Positions 34,799-44,447 of a stretch of 64,000 nucleotides of DNA are shown here, piece by piece. The DNA comes from Alistipes sp. (GTDB lineage: Bacteria; Bacteroidota; Bacteroidia; Bacteroidales; Rikenellaceae). The stretch covers positions 69,036 through 133,035 of the forward strand of contig JAFXIS010000039.1 of the NCBI GenBank assembly GCA_017532885.1, written 5' to 3'. The notes beneath the pieces are model-generated. The model saw only the letters and a program-made list of their open reading frames with translations, searched no databases and was not told where the DNA came from. The translations under genes and the position numbers were made by a program. Numbering within the stretch: the stretch's first letter is position 1; the number at the start of each line of letters is the position of its first letter.

Positions 34799-37700
34799 TT
34801 AGAAGTTAAAGTAAATCTGCAACGAGAATCGACGCGGAATAGGATAAGCCTGACCATTAAATACAGCCTGCTCGGGGTCGAACAATCCGACGCTATCCCA
34901 TACAGCCAGATTCTCACACATAATCTGGAAATCGATAGACTGCAAGCCCAAAGCTCGTTTCATGCCCGGAGTACTCAAATTATAGTTCAAGCTCAACTCC
35001 TGCAAACGAAGATAGCGTGCATTACCCTTCCAGAATGTTGAAGGTTTAGTATTATTCACATTGTGACCATAGTACAATCGTGGGAAGCGAGCATCGGGAT
35101 TCTCGGTAGCCAAGTTACCTGAATACTCTGCATCGGTCCAGCGATTAGCCGGGTCATAAGCCAAAGTCAATACATTACCCTTATATCCGTTGTTGAAAGG
35201 CATGTAACCGTCGAAACGACCGCCATCCGAACCACCATACAAGAAGTAGTTGTTACCTATACCCTTGAACATCACATTCAAAGTCCAATTCTTATAGCGG
35301 AACTCTCCACCAAAGCCATACATAAACTGAGGAACTCCCGAATTTGAGAACAAAGGCACCTGATCATCGTCCGTAATTACGCCATCACCATTAACATCCT
35401 TATATTTGATATCACCGGGGCGAACTGTACCGAACTGTGCAGGGCTAAGCTCCACATCCTGCTCATCCTTGAACAAGCCCAAAGATACGAATCCGCGCTG
35501 AACGCCATTCGAGTAACCCGTCTTATTCATGTAAGGATACAACTGCTCGGCCTCCTCCCAGTTATTAATCTTATTCTTCGAGAGAGTGAAGTTTCCTCGG
35601 AATGTCATGTGGAAATCCTTACCTATAGGCTGGAAGTACTCGAAGTTACCATCACCACCCCAGCTTGTCATGCTACCGACATTACCATAAGGCATTGTAA
35701 TAACACCCACATAGTCGGGCACCTGAGCACGCTGCTGGAAGATACCCTCGCGTCTATCGCGGAAGTAGTCCATAGTAAGCGTGAAGCGGTCACCCAAGAG
35801 ATGCAGGTCCATACCGACATCAAACTTCTTAGCCTTCTCCCAAGCCAAGTTATCGGCACCTACGCGGTCCTCGGTCAAAGTACCTACGCCACCCCAATTT
35901 GTAATCACACCATTATCCTCCTTGATTATTGTCAAATATGGGAAGCGCAAGCTACTGATTCTATCGTTACCTACAACTCCATACGAGCCACGGAACTTCA
36001 AGAAGTTAATCCAACGGAGATTCTTCATGAACTTATACTGAGTAGGAACCCAACCAACAGCCACAGCGGGGAAGAAGCCATATTGCTTACCTGTCTGGAA
36101 GTTCTCCGATCCGTTCAAACCGAAGTTCAAATCAACGAAATAGGTATCCTTATAGCCATAAGTGAAACGACCAGAGAGGCTCTGATAACGCTTCGCAATA
36201 GCATTCATACTATCACCTGCGCCTGACTCGATTGTAGACTCCAAATAGTAGAACAACAAACCGCCAACACGATGATGACCGAATGCTCTATCGTAATTGA
36301 GCTGTGCATCGAAGTAGAGCTTACGCCATGCCCATGCCTGAGAATTGTATTGTACAGATGAGCCGACAACCTGCTCCGAAAGCATCAACTTACCGGTGTT
36401 GCTACGCTCACGCGCGTACCACAAACTTGGCATTGTATAGCGGCTCTCACCGAATACGCTCTGACCATCCCATGAGCCATTAACCTTAAGTTGCAAGCCC
36501 TTGGTAATCATATCCAATTCCTGAGTAATACCAATATTTACAAGATTGCGGCTATGGTTTTCAACCGTATTACCTGTATAGTTAAGCAATATATGAGGAG
36601 GAATATCATTACCCGCAGTACCTGCTGATGGAAGCTCACCACTTGAATAACGCAACGGATACATCAAAGGAGTAGTCTTTGACTGCGACTCCCAAATCCA
36701 GTCGGTCAGCGACTGATTAAAGCGGCTGTAAGCCTGACCCATACTCGGGCGCTTATTTACCGACAAATAACCCGTAGCACCCAAATAGAGCTGAGTAGTC
36801 TTTGTAAGGTTGATATCCACATTAATACGATAGTTATAAGTATCGTAACCCACGCCCTTATTGTACTTACTGTCATTCATGCTCTTATATGCCGAAGACT
36901 CCTGCGACATACCCAAGCTGACGAAGTAACGAGCAATACTACCACCACCGCGTGCGCTGATGTACTGAGTATGCTGGAACGACACAGGATTAAGAATTGC
37001 ATCCTGCCAATCAACATTAGGATAGAGGTCGGGGTCCAAACCATAGCGAATGATATCCATCTGAATATCGTTGTACAAAGGAGCCATACCACTTGCTACG
37101 GCAGCCTCATTTGCCATTTCGGCATACTCGGGCGCTGCCAAATAATCCGGCAAACGACGCAACTCCGATACGGTGTAGTTCGAACGGAAGGTGATGTTCA
37201 ACTTCTGCTCCTGACCGCGCTTTGTTGTAACCAAAACGACACCATTCGCACCACGGCTACCATAAACGGCTGTTGCAGCAGCATCCTTCAACACCGAGAA
37301 GTTCTCGACATCGGCAGGGTCAATCTGCGACAAAGTACCCTCCAAACCATCAATCAACACCAAAGCTCCGCTGTTAGCACCAAATGTTCCGATACCGCGC
37401 ACCCAGAACTCTGAGATATTACGGCCTGGCTCACCACTTGCCTGCATAGAAATCACACCGGGAACTCGACCACCGAGGGTATTTACGATATTCATCGCAG
37501 GGCGCTCCAACGACTTGGTATCAACCGAAGCGATAGCACCGGTGACACTCACCTTACGCTGCGTACCCATACCCACGACAACGACTTCATCCATTGCAAT
37601 ACCCTCTTTCATGGTAATTACCACCTTTGTCTTTGCGGTGATAACCTGCTCTACGGGGTCATATCCCACGAACGAAACACCGATGGTGTTATACATATCC

Positions 37701-37903
37701 ACCTTGATAGAGAATTCTCCCTCGGCATCGGTCAAAGCACCTACACCGGGTTTATCCTTCACATAGACCATTGCGCCGACGATAGGCTCGCCATTAGTAT
37801 CAACGACCACACCTTGCAGCGTAAACGGCTCAGATGTTTGGGCGTAAGTTTCCACTGCCATAAACGACAGCAGAAAGGCGCATATAAATAATATTCGTTT
37901 CAT
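34799..37903 (-). CDS. susC: SusC/RagA-family TonB-dependent oligosaccharide transporter
   Basis: 1034 residues with a signal peptide ending TYAQ. A carboxypeptidase-regulatory-like domain (about 28-98, LQGVVVDTNGEPIVGAMVYVK) leads to the TonB-box-like DEVVVVG at 105-111, then the plug (VTGAIASVDTKSLERP, GRVPGVISMQ, FWVRGIGTFG, ALVLIDGLEG, VLKDAAATAVYGSRGANGVVLVTTKRG) and a barrel ending in PIPRRFSLQIYFNF. There is no STN domain, so it should not signal to an anti-sigma factor; control is presumably by the membrane regulator at 44448-46085. Forms the outer-membrane pump with SusD. Confidence 0.96.
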   Translation of the reverse strand: MKRILFICAFLLSFMAVETYAQTSEPFTLQGVVVDTNGEPIVGAMVYVKDKPGVGALTDAEGEFSIKVDMYNTIGVSFVGYDPVEQVITAKTKVVITMKEGIAMDEVVVVGMGTQRKVSVTGAIASVDTKSLERPAMNIVNTLGGRVPGVISMQASGEPGRNISEFWVRGIGTFGANSGALVLIDGLEGTLSQIDPADVENFSVLKDAAATAVYGSRGANGVVLVTTKRGQEQKLNITFRSNYTVSELRRLPDYLAAPEYAEMANEAAVASGMAPLYNDIQMDIIRYGLDPDLYPNVDWQDAILNPVSFQHTQYISARGGGSIARYFVSLGMSQESSAYKSMNDSKYNKGVGYDTYNYRINVDINLTKTTQLYLGATGYLSVNKRPSMGQAYSRFNQSLTDWIWESQSKTTPLMYPLRYSSGELPSAGTAGNDIPPHILLNYTGNTVENHSRNLVNIGITQELDMITKGLQLKVNGSWDGQSVFGESRYTMPSLWYARERSNTGKLMLSEQVVGSSVQYNSQAWAWRKLYFDAQLNYDRAFGHHRVGGLLFYYLESTIESGAGDSMNAIAKRYQSLSGRFTYGYKDTYFVDLNFGLNGSENFQTGKQYGFFPAVAVGWVPTQYKFMKNLRWINFLKFRGSYGVVGNDRISSLRFPYLTIIKEDNGVITNWGGVGTLTEDRVGADNLAWEKAKKFDVGMDLHLLGDRFTLTMDYFRDRREGIFQQRAQVPDYVGVITMPYGNVGSMTSWGGDGNFEYFQPIGKDFHMTFRGNFTLSKNKINNWEEAEQLYPYMNKTGYSNGVQRGFVSLGLFKDEQDVELSPAQFGTVRPGDIKYKDVNGDGVITDDDQVPLFSNSGVPQFMYGFGGEFRYKNWTLNVMFKGIGNNYFLYGGSDGGRFDGYMPFNNGYKGNVLTLAYDPANRWTDAEYSGNLATENPDARFPRLYYGHNVNNTKPSTFWKGNARYLRLQELSLNYNLSTPGMKRALGLQSIDFQIMCENLAVWDSVGLFDPEQAVFNGQAYPIPRRFSLQIYFNF

Positions 37904-37933
37904 ATTTAGGTTTTGTTTTATTGATAATCAGCA

Positions 37934-39286
37934 TTATTCGGTAGCTACACGACGAATAGCATAGTTCTCGCTATCACCGACATAGAGGTTACCCTCCGAA
38001 TCGACAACGCATCCCACAGGATAGTTGAACTTAGACTCATCTGCCTCACCATTTACATAACCCGGCGTGCGAGCCACTCCGGCATGAGTTACTACATAGC
38101 CGGTTGTAAGATTAATCTTGCGGATACAATGGTTGCTACGGTCGGCAACATAGATATACTCGCCATCACAACACATCTGGCAAGGCTCATTAAACTGTGC
38201 CTCGGTACGCGCACCGTCGAGGTGGCCTGCCGAGTTCTTACGACCTGCCCATATTTCAAATGTTCCCTCTGAAATATTGTGCATATAAATACAATGCTGA
38301 CCTTTGACCGCTACATAAGCAATATTATTATCACGCGGGTCAAATACCACACCCATAACATCACCAGTCAGGGCTTTTGAATTATCATTTGTGAGGTCAT
38401 CACCCTTTCCATTAATTGGATCAAATCGCGCTACAGTACCCTCATTTGTATAGAAGTAGAATTTACCATCTGCAGGATTCATCGTTATTGACGAGCGAGC
38501 ACCCCACATTACCATACCTTCTGTATAGTTTAGTTTCTTCTCCCAACTTGTTCTACCAACCGGAATATTCTCATAATCATACATTGGGTCCAACATACCA
38601 TAATCGTCATTTCCGATGTTAGAATTGTACCACACACAACAATCATCTTTCAGATTGTAGCCAATAATCACATTGTTCAAGAAAATACCTATGGTAGTAC
38701 ACAATTTAATACTTGCAGCCTCTGCATTCAGCATATAAATACCATCTGCATCTCCATTTATAGGTGTACCAAACGAAATAAATAGGTTATCATTGCTATC
38801 GATAACCAAATTACGGTCTACCTTCTTTGAGAACTGAGCCGCAGCCAATGACATTGTACCGGTAGGCATCTGAGCAGCCTGAATACCTCCCACAACGGTT
38901 GATACCGAAGTCTGGACAATGTAGTCGAAAATCTCCTTGAATTGAGCAGACTTATTACCCACCTTCACGGTAATAACACACTCCTCACCCGGGAGCTTCG
39001 GAGCCAAAACAAGCATACGATCACCCTTCGACGAGATAATTGTAGCCGGTTTTTCGTTAAACAATACGGTAATATCCTCGACATTGGTGCCGAAGTTACT
39101 ACCCTCGATAATTACCTGAGTCGCAATCGGGCCCTTCTGAGGCCAGAACGAATCAAGCGTGATAGGTTTGCTCGGATCGTGCCTTACGCCCCCATCAGTT
39201 TCGCTTTCCGAACACGACAGCAGTACGCAGCTCATCAACAGACAAGCCAACAACATCTGCAATCGTTTACAGTAATTGTTTTTCAT
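37934..39286 (-). CDS. IPT/TIG and NHL-repeat surface lipoprotein
   Basis: 450 residues, lipobox VLLSC (about residue 25). Residues about 40-120 are an IPT/TIG Ig-like domain (TLDSFWPQKGPIATQVIIEGSNFGTNVEDITVLFN), and the rest is an NHL beta-propeller (FNEPCQMCCDGEYIYVADRSNHCIRKINL, NYPVGCVVDSEGNLYVGDSENYAIRRV). Such proteins beside SusCD are thought to be extra surface glycan-binding proteins. Placed before SusC (30-nt gap) and 98 nt after the GH92 gene; that gap is A/G-rich on the transcript and shows no promoter. Confidence 0.85.
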   Translation of the reverse strand: MKNNYCKRLQMLLACLLMSCVLLSCSESETDGGVRHDPSKPITLDSFWPQKGPIATQVIIEGSNFGTNVEDITVLFNEKPATIISSKGDRMLVLAPKLPGEECVITVKVGNKSAQFKEIFDYIVQTSVSTVVGGIQAAQMPTGTMSLAAAQFSKKVDRNLVIDSNDNLFISFGTPINGDADGIYMLNAEAASIKLCTTIGIFLNNVIIGYNLKDDCCVWYNSNIGNDDYGMLDPMYDYENIPVGRTSWEKKLNYTEGMVMWGARSSITMNPADGKFYFYTNEGTVARFDPINGKGDDLTNDNSKALTGDVMGVVFDPRDNNIAYVAVKGQHCIYMHNISEGTFEIWAGRKNSAGHLDGARTEAQFNEPCQMCCDGEYIYVADRSNHCIRKINLTTGYVVTHAGVARTPGYVNGEADESKFNYPVGCVVDSEGNLYVGDSENYAIRRVATE

Positions 39287-39384
39287 AAGCGTTAGTTTTA
39301 GGAATTAATATTAAATTGGTTTAAGTAATTTGTTTTTATTCTTCTAAATCTTCTCGTTTTCTACTTTTTTCTTCGCCACCTTTT

Positions 39385-41703
39385 CTACTCTTTGCCCCAC
39401 TCAAGGTTTGGCTCTGAGCCCATAAAGAGTTGCAATTCTCCACCAGAGGCAATATCGCTGAAATTTATGTAGCTCTTCGAATAAGGTTTTCCGTTTAATT
39501 CGGCACGCTGGATATAGATATTTTCAGGTGAATTATTATGCGCACGAACTACGAACTTCTCACCCTGAGCATATCGCTTATCGAGTTTGATATCTACATA
39601 GTCAAATACCGGCGAAGTAATCTCCATGCGCTCATCTCCGGGGCACACGGGATGGAATCCTATCGAAGCGAGGACATACCACGCCGACATCTGTCCGGCA
39701 TCCTCATTTCCGACAATACCCTCAACCTTATCGGCATACGCATGACGACATATAAAGCGACTCCAATATTGTGTCAAATGGGGATATCCTAAACGATTAA
39801 ACATGAAAGGCACATGATGCACCGGCTCGTTGGCATGATTATAAAACTCATTCCAATGCATATCCTGAGGTGCAGACTCGAAGAAATGGGTCAAATCGGC
39901 AACCATATTCTCTGTGCCACCCAACAAATCGGCAAGACCTTCAATATTATGTGGCACAAACCATCCCTGCTGGTAGGGTGTAGACTCCATGCAACCATAC
40001 CACTCCAAAGTGCGGGCATTTTCGGGCCATGCAACCCACTCCCCATTCGCCTTACGAGGACGGAACCAACCCTTTTCACTATCAAAAATGTTACGCCACG
40101 CCTCCGATTTCTGCTTAAACGATGCAGCAACATCCGTTTTACCGAGTTCCTCTGCCAAGCGCGCTACACACCAATCGAAATAGGCATACTCCAAGGTGTG
40201 CGAGATACACAAGTCGGTTGGAGAGTAACCATACTCGTCGTTACCAAACTTTGCCGATGAATTTACCGCATAACGCAACGCCTCCTCAACATCATAGTTA
40301 CGAATACCCTTCACATAGGCATCAGCCAACACCGATACTGCAGGATTACCCAACATACAGCCCGAATAGGCATTGAATATCTCCCAGCGCTCGAAATACT
40401 CACGACCGCTTGTGCGGGCCTGCTCCATAAGCGAGCATATAACATCATTGACCATCGAAGGGTTGATAATTGTCTGCAGCGGCATTTGACTTCGGAATAC
40501 ATCCCAACCGCTGAATACGGTACGCTTCACAAAGTCGCCTTTGCTCTGATGTACCTGCAAATCACCACCAACATAGCGGCCATCCACATCGGTATGAATA
40601 CGAGGTTCTATCATTGTATGATAGAGTGAGGTATAGAATATTCTCTTATCGGTGTCACTACCGCCCTCTATCTCGATGCTGCCCAAAGCGTCGTTCCACG
40701 CATCAAAAGCCTCGGCACGCACCTCATCGAAGCTCTTATCGGCAATCTCGGCAGCAAAATTACGCTTTGCGCCCTCCACATCGACATACGAGATTCCGAC
40801 CTTCATCACAACCTCATCGCCTGCCTCTGTCGCAAACTCACCAAACACTCCAAGATGCTCGCCTTCAAGCTCTTTTACACCTGAAATAATCTCTGCCGCA
40901 GCAACATGGTCGAGATATTCTTTCGATACAACCTCATCCTTCTTACGCACCCAAGTATCGGGGATATCGGCACTCCAGAAGCCGAAATTATCGACCTTGC
41001 GGCTCAACTCGGCATAGAAATATAGAGTATAAGCCACCTGACCTTCGCCATTACCCCAACCACCGGTTTCGGGAGTACAGCGCATCCAACCGCTAAATGT
41101 GCTATCACTCTCTATCTTAACATATTGACGCTCTGAACTACCTCCAACGCGGCGCGCTAAATCTACCTGCACGCGCGCTTTCTCACTCTCGGGGTATGTA
41201 AAACGCAACACTCCGCAATGAGGTGTAGCCGAACTCTCGACATAAATACCATAATCAGAGAGTTGCACTCCATACCATCCGGCCTCGGCACGCTCCGATG
41301 CCTTATCATATTTCGAGCGCCAACCCTTAACCGAGCCATCCTCAAGTCCTGCGATGGTATGTAACTCTCCCGTTGTCGGCATAACCAGGAAGTTGCCCAT
41401 TTCACCGAACCAGCCCACGCCACTCATTTGAGTCATGGCAAAGCCCTCGATAGTGGTATGCTCCGAGCTATAACCGGGAGAATTATCACCTCCGGTAATA
41501 GTATTAGGGCTCACCTGTACCATACCAAATGGCGTTGTAGCTCCGGGAAAGGTCTTTCCCAAACCGTGATATACTCCGGCAGCATCTGTGCTTGTGCTTG
41601 CACCAATAAAAGGATTAACCCACGAAGCAGGCTGAGGTTTCTCAACCGAACGACATGCGGACAACAGCACCAATATTGCTATTACTGACAACGCTCTTTT
41701 CAT
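39385..41703 (-). CDS. GH92 exo-alpha-mannosidase, lipoprotein form
   Basis: 772 residues, lipobox LLSAC (residue 16), then RSVEKPQPASWVNPFIG. GH92 marks: VNPFIGASTS, GLGKTFPGATTPFGMVQVSPNT, the central HTMIEPRIHTDVDGRY and FSGWDVFRSQMPLQ, the GNPAVSVLADAYVKGIRNYD segment, and VGNEDAGQMSAWYVLASIGFHPVCPG near the end with the catalytic acidic loop. Lipidation suggests outer-membrane attachment, perhaps facing out, whereas the second GH92 is soluble. One base separates its start from the upstream GH38-like stop, so the two are tightly coupled. Confidence 0.92.
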   Translation of the reverse strand: MKRALSVIAILVLLSACRSVEKPQPASWVNPFIGASTSTDAAGVYHGLGKTFPGATTPFGMVQVSPNTITGGDNSPGYSSEHTTIEGFAMTQMSGVGWFGEMGNFLVMPTTGELHTIAGLEDGSVKGWRSKYDKASERAEAGWYGVQLSDYGIYVESSATPHCGVLRFTYPESEKARVQVDLARRVGGSSERQYVKIESDSTFSGWMRCTPETGGWGNGEGQVAYTLYFYAELSRKVDNFGFWSADIPDTWVRKKDEVVSKEYLDHVAAAEIISGVKELEGEHLGVFGEFATEAGDEVVMKVGISYVDVEGAKRNFAAEIADKSFDEVRAEAFDAWNDALGSIEIEGGSDTDKRIFYTSLYHTMIEPRIHTDVDGRYVGGDLQVHQSKGDFVKRTVFSGWDVFRSQMPLQTIINPSMVNDVICSLMEQARTSGREYFERWEIFNAYSGCMLGNPAVSVLADAYVKGIRNYDVEEALRYAVNSSAKFGNDEYGYSPTDLCISHTLEYAYFDWCVARLAEELGKTDVAASFKQKSEAWRNIFDSEKGWFRPRKANGEWVAWPENARTLEWYGCMESTPYQQGWFVPHNIEGLADLLGGTENMVADLTHFFESAPQDMHWNEFYNHANEPVHHVPFMFNRLGYPHLTQYWSRFICRHAYADKVEGIVGNEDAGQMSAWYVLASIGFHPVCPGDERMEITSPVFDYVDIKLDKRYAQGEKFVVRAHNNSPENIYIQRAELNGKPYSKSYINFSDIASGGELQLFMGSEPNLEWGKE

Positions 41704-41704
41704 C

Positions 41705-44311
41705 TTATTTTCGATTGTAAATTAATAATGTCTTTATACCAAAACGAGGAGCCGAAATGTCGAAACGACACCCTTCTGCATCCTTCTGCAAGGCGTGATA
41801 TTGCAGGATATTGCCATTGAGGTCTATCTCTGCAACCTTATCACACTCCCCGTTAAACCAAACCTCGCACGGTGACTCATCTCCCGAAGCATTATAAAGG
41901 CGTGCTATCACACCCTGCTCAACAGGATAGGCCGCGACAAGTTCATAAGCCGAATCTGCTACCTTGAGCAATGATTTTCGCTCCACCTCAGCATCGGCAT
42001 GCAACGAACACAAGAGAGGCTCGCTGCGATGTGCCCTTAGTTGCTCTATTTGGGCGACATCCCACTCTCCCATATGTGGCACCAAAGCGCAACGCATCGC
42101 AGTCTTGCTGCGGATAGGATATCGACGCCCCCACAGTCCGGCACCTGAGTATTGTACGGTAATACCTAAACCATCCTCCTCGCTATAACGATACGATGTG
42201 GTGTGGTCGGTCATAAGCGCCAAGCCACGACCGCCCTTCTTTGGCTGGGCAACATCTACCCAATGCAGCACCACATTATGTTTGATGCTATCCCAACTAT
42301 TGAAATAGGTGTTTTCCAACCTACTGCGGCAGACATCAAATGGCGCATTCTTATCCACCACAACATCATCCAGCACCGTTGGGAACATCATATTAAGCTT
42401 AAATCTATCGTCGTAGCATGCTCGACGATTAGCCGTATGTGCATTACGCTGAAAGAACTCACCTATACCCTCGTTATGTTGCCAATCTATCGTCAAATCA
42501 ACATCTATTTCGGCAGAGCCCTTACGAATCGTTATACGCTGCTTGAATGGATGCGATGCAATTGTTCCCTCGACAATCAGCCACTGCTCAAAATCGCCTC
42601 GGCGACCTACACTTACGCGAGCAGGCTCCTCGGTTGAAGAGCGGAATGCGCGTTGATGATAAAAATGGCCTCGCAGCTCACCCATGCTGTATTCTGCCGA
42701 CTTATCGACATAATCAAACTCCTTATTTCGTTGTTTTACAACCAATTCGCTGATAACTCCACCACGAGAAGCATCTACCGTAATGCGATATAGTTCATTT
42801 TCGATGCTACAGCCCTCAATATCTTCCTCTACGGCAATCTTCTCGTCAAGACGCTCCAAACGATATGTAGCATATCCGAAAGCGGGAGCATCCGCCATAA
42901 ACCACAGAGTTGCAGCATCGGCATATGACTCAACTTTTACACCCTTATCATCCACAACAGCCACATCGTAGCCACTCCACGCCTCAGGAATCTCAACGCT
43001 TACAACCTCATGACGCTCCTCGCCTTGTGTATTCCAGACACGCAATACAGCCTGCTCACCGTCACTCCACTCCTCACCGGCAATGGCGTTTTGCGCGCCT
43101 TTGACAATATTTACGGCATTACTATCTGCCGCCTGAGTCCATCGCGCAATCCAATTGGCCCATGTACCTTGACGATGCAAACCATTGTAGGGGACAATCC
43201 AAGAGTCATGATGCTGTGCCAACATCAGCGTACGCCACGCCTCATCAATTTCTGCCTGAGGTGCTGCATACTCCGCATCAAGCATAGATGCCATAGTTGC
43301 AAACTTCTCTGCCACAGGTACAATATTCTCCGAGCGTCGGACCTGCTGAGCTATACGCTGCAACACCTGAGTTCCCCACATCAACGCCGGACGGACATCC
43401 TCCTGCGTGAAATGGTAATCCTCGGCACCCTTTTCCACGCCGAGAATCTCGAAATACTCACGCCAAGTGACATATTGCGACTTACGCCTCATATTAGCCC
43501 CATATCCGAGCCACGGGCCGTTACGCCATCCTGCATCCTGGAAACACATTCCAACGGGATGCTTAATACCTGCCTCGCGACAAGCCCTCAAGTAGATGCC
43601 CTGATTACCCCACGCGGTTGTCTGCCAAACCGAATTTTGCACCAACTGCTCACACTCATAACGAGGTGATGTGAGAATCGAACTACCATCAGGACCTATC
43701 CAATTTACCGTCTCGCCACCATAAGGCGCAGCATAGCCACCCCAACAGGTATTGGGGCACTTCAAAGTCGCATATTTATAGCCGAAAAGTTTAAGAATCT
43801 GCGGCAAACAACTCGTAAAGCACGGCTCCTCGACGGCATATGTCACAAACTCCACATCGGGGAAATGCTCATGCACCTTACGAATGCCATACGAGAATTG
43901 ACGGATAAGACTCTCTCCAGAGATGTTATAGCAATACGGCTGGGCATAAGTGGGATTTGTAAACTCCACTCGCGGAGAGGATGCCCAACGCTTCATCTGC
44001 TCATAATCCGCCGGAGTATGCACTGCCACGCTGTCCCATGTTTCGGGCTCAATCTCAAGGCATATTCTCCACTCGGGGTATTGCTCCAAAGATGAGGTTA
44101 TGAATCGGGTTTTCCACTCCAAAGGATAGTGACCATAAACGCCACCATGATAGCCGTCCACGAAATATGGTTTTTGAGCCATGGCGCTACCACAAATCAA
44201 CAAAACCAACACACTCATCACACTCCTCAAGCCGCAGAGAATAGTTCTCGGCGAGAGGAATGTGTCGAGATTGCAATGTTGGTTTCGTTTAGGTTGGTTA
44301 GTAGTTCGCAT
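41705..44311 (-). CDS. Divergent GH38-like alpha-mannosidase
   Basis: 868 residues from ATG 44311. ATG 44218 (residue 32) has a good AGGAG four bases upstream and is a possible alternative, but it would leave a signal peptide without basic residues. The N-terminal part (YFVDGYHGGVYGHYPLEW, LEQYPEWRICLEIEP, ASSPRVEFTNPTYAQPY) is the GH38 core, and LMLAQHHDSW is the helical HHD metal motif. The middle and C-terminal domains match the GH38 beta-sandwiches. At the position of the usual nucleophile Asp (IDPFGHS) the sequence reads AVEEPCFTSC, so activity may differ. First enzyme gene after the regulator. Confidence 0.75.
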   Translation of the reverse strand: MRTTNQPKRNQHCNLDTFLSPRTILCGLRSVMSVLVLLICGSAMAQKPYFVDGYHGGVYGHYPLEWKTRFITSSLEQYPEWRICLEIEPETWDSVAVHTPADYEQMKRWASSPRVEFTNPTYAQPYCYNISGESLIRQFSYGIRKVHEHFPDVEFVTYAVEEPCFTSCLPQILKLFGYKYATLKCPNTCWGGYAAPYGGETVNWIGPDGSSILTSPRYECEQLVQNSVWQTTAWGNQGIYLRACREAGIKHPVGMCFQDAGWRNGPWLGYGANMRRKSQYVTWREYFEILGVEKGAEDYHFTQEDVRPALMWGTQVLQRIAQQVRRSENIVPVAEKFATMASMLDAEYAAPQAEIDEAWRTLMLAQHHDSWIVPYNGLHRQGTWANWIARWTQAADSNAVNIVKGAQNAIAGEEWSDGEQAVLRVWNTQGEERHEVVSVEIPEAWSGYDVAVVDDKGVKVESYADAATLWFMADAPAFGYATYRLERLDEKIAVEEDIEGCSIENELYRITVDASRGGVISELVVKQRNKEFDYVDKSAEYSMGELRGHFYHQRAFRSSTEEPARVSVGRRGDFEQWLIVEGTIASHPFKQRITIRKGSAEIDVDLTIDWQHNEGIGEFFQRNAHTANRRACYDDRFKLNMMFPTVLDDVVVDKNAPFDVCRSRLENTYFNSWDSIKHNVVLHWVDVAQPKKGGRGLALMTDHTTSYRYSEEDGLGITVQYSGAGLWGRRYPIRSKTAMRCALVPHMGEWDVAQIEQLRAHRSEPLLCSLHADAEVERKSLLKVADSAYELVAAYPVEQGVIARLYNASGDESPCEVWFNGECDKVAEIDLNGNILQYHALQKDAEGCRFDISAPRFGIKTLLIYNRK

Positions 44312-44376
44312 AAGCCCAAATTGTAACGCGTTTCGTCGTTTTTCTTTTGCTTATGCAAAATAACCCAAATAGTTAA

Positions 44377-44411
44377 GAAAAAGCTATTACATTAAATATA
44401 TAGTAATAGCT
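44377..44411 (-). terminator. Intrinsic terminator after the regulator gene
   Basis: AGCTATTAC (44382-44390) and GTAATAGCT (44403-44411) form a perfect 9-bp stem with a 12-nt loop; on the minus strand TTTTTC follows. It separates the regulator from the enzyme operon. Confidence 0.75.
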
Positions 44412-44447
44412 AAAGTAGAATTTCAAAATACCTAAATGCATGATAAT

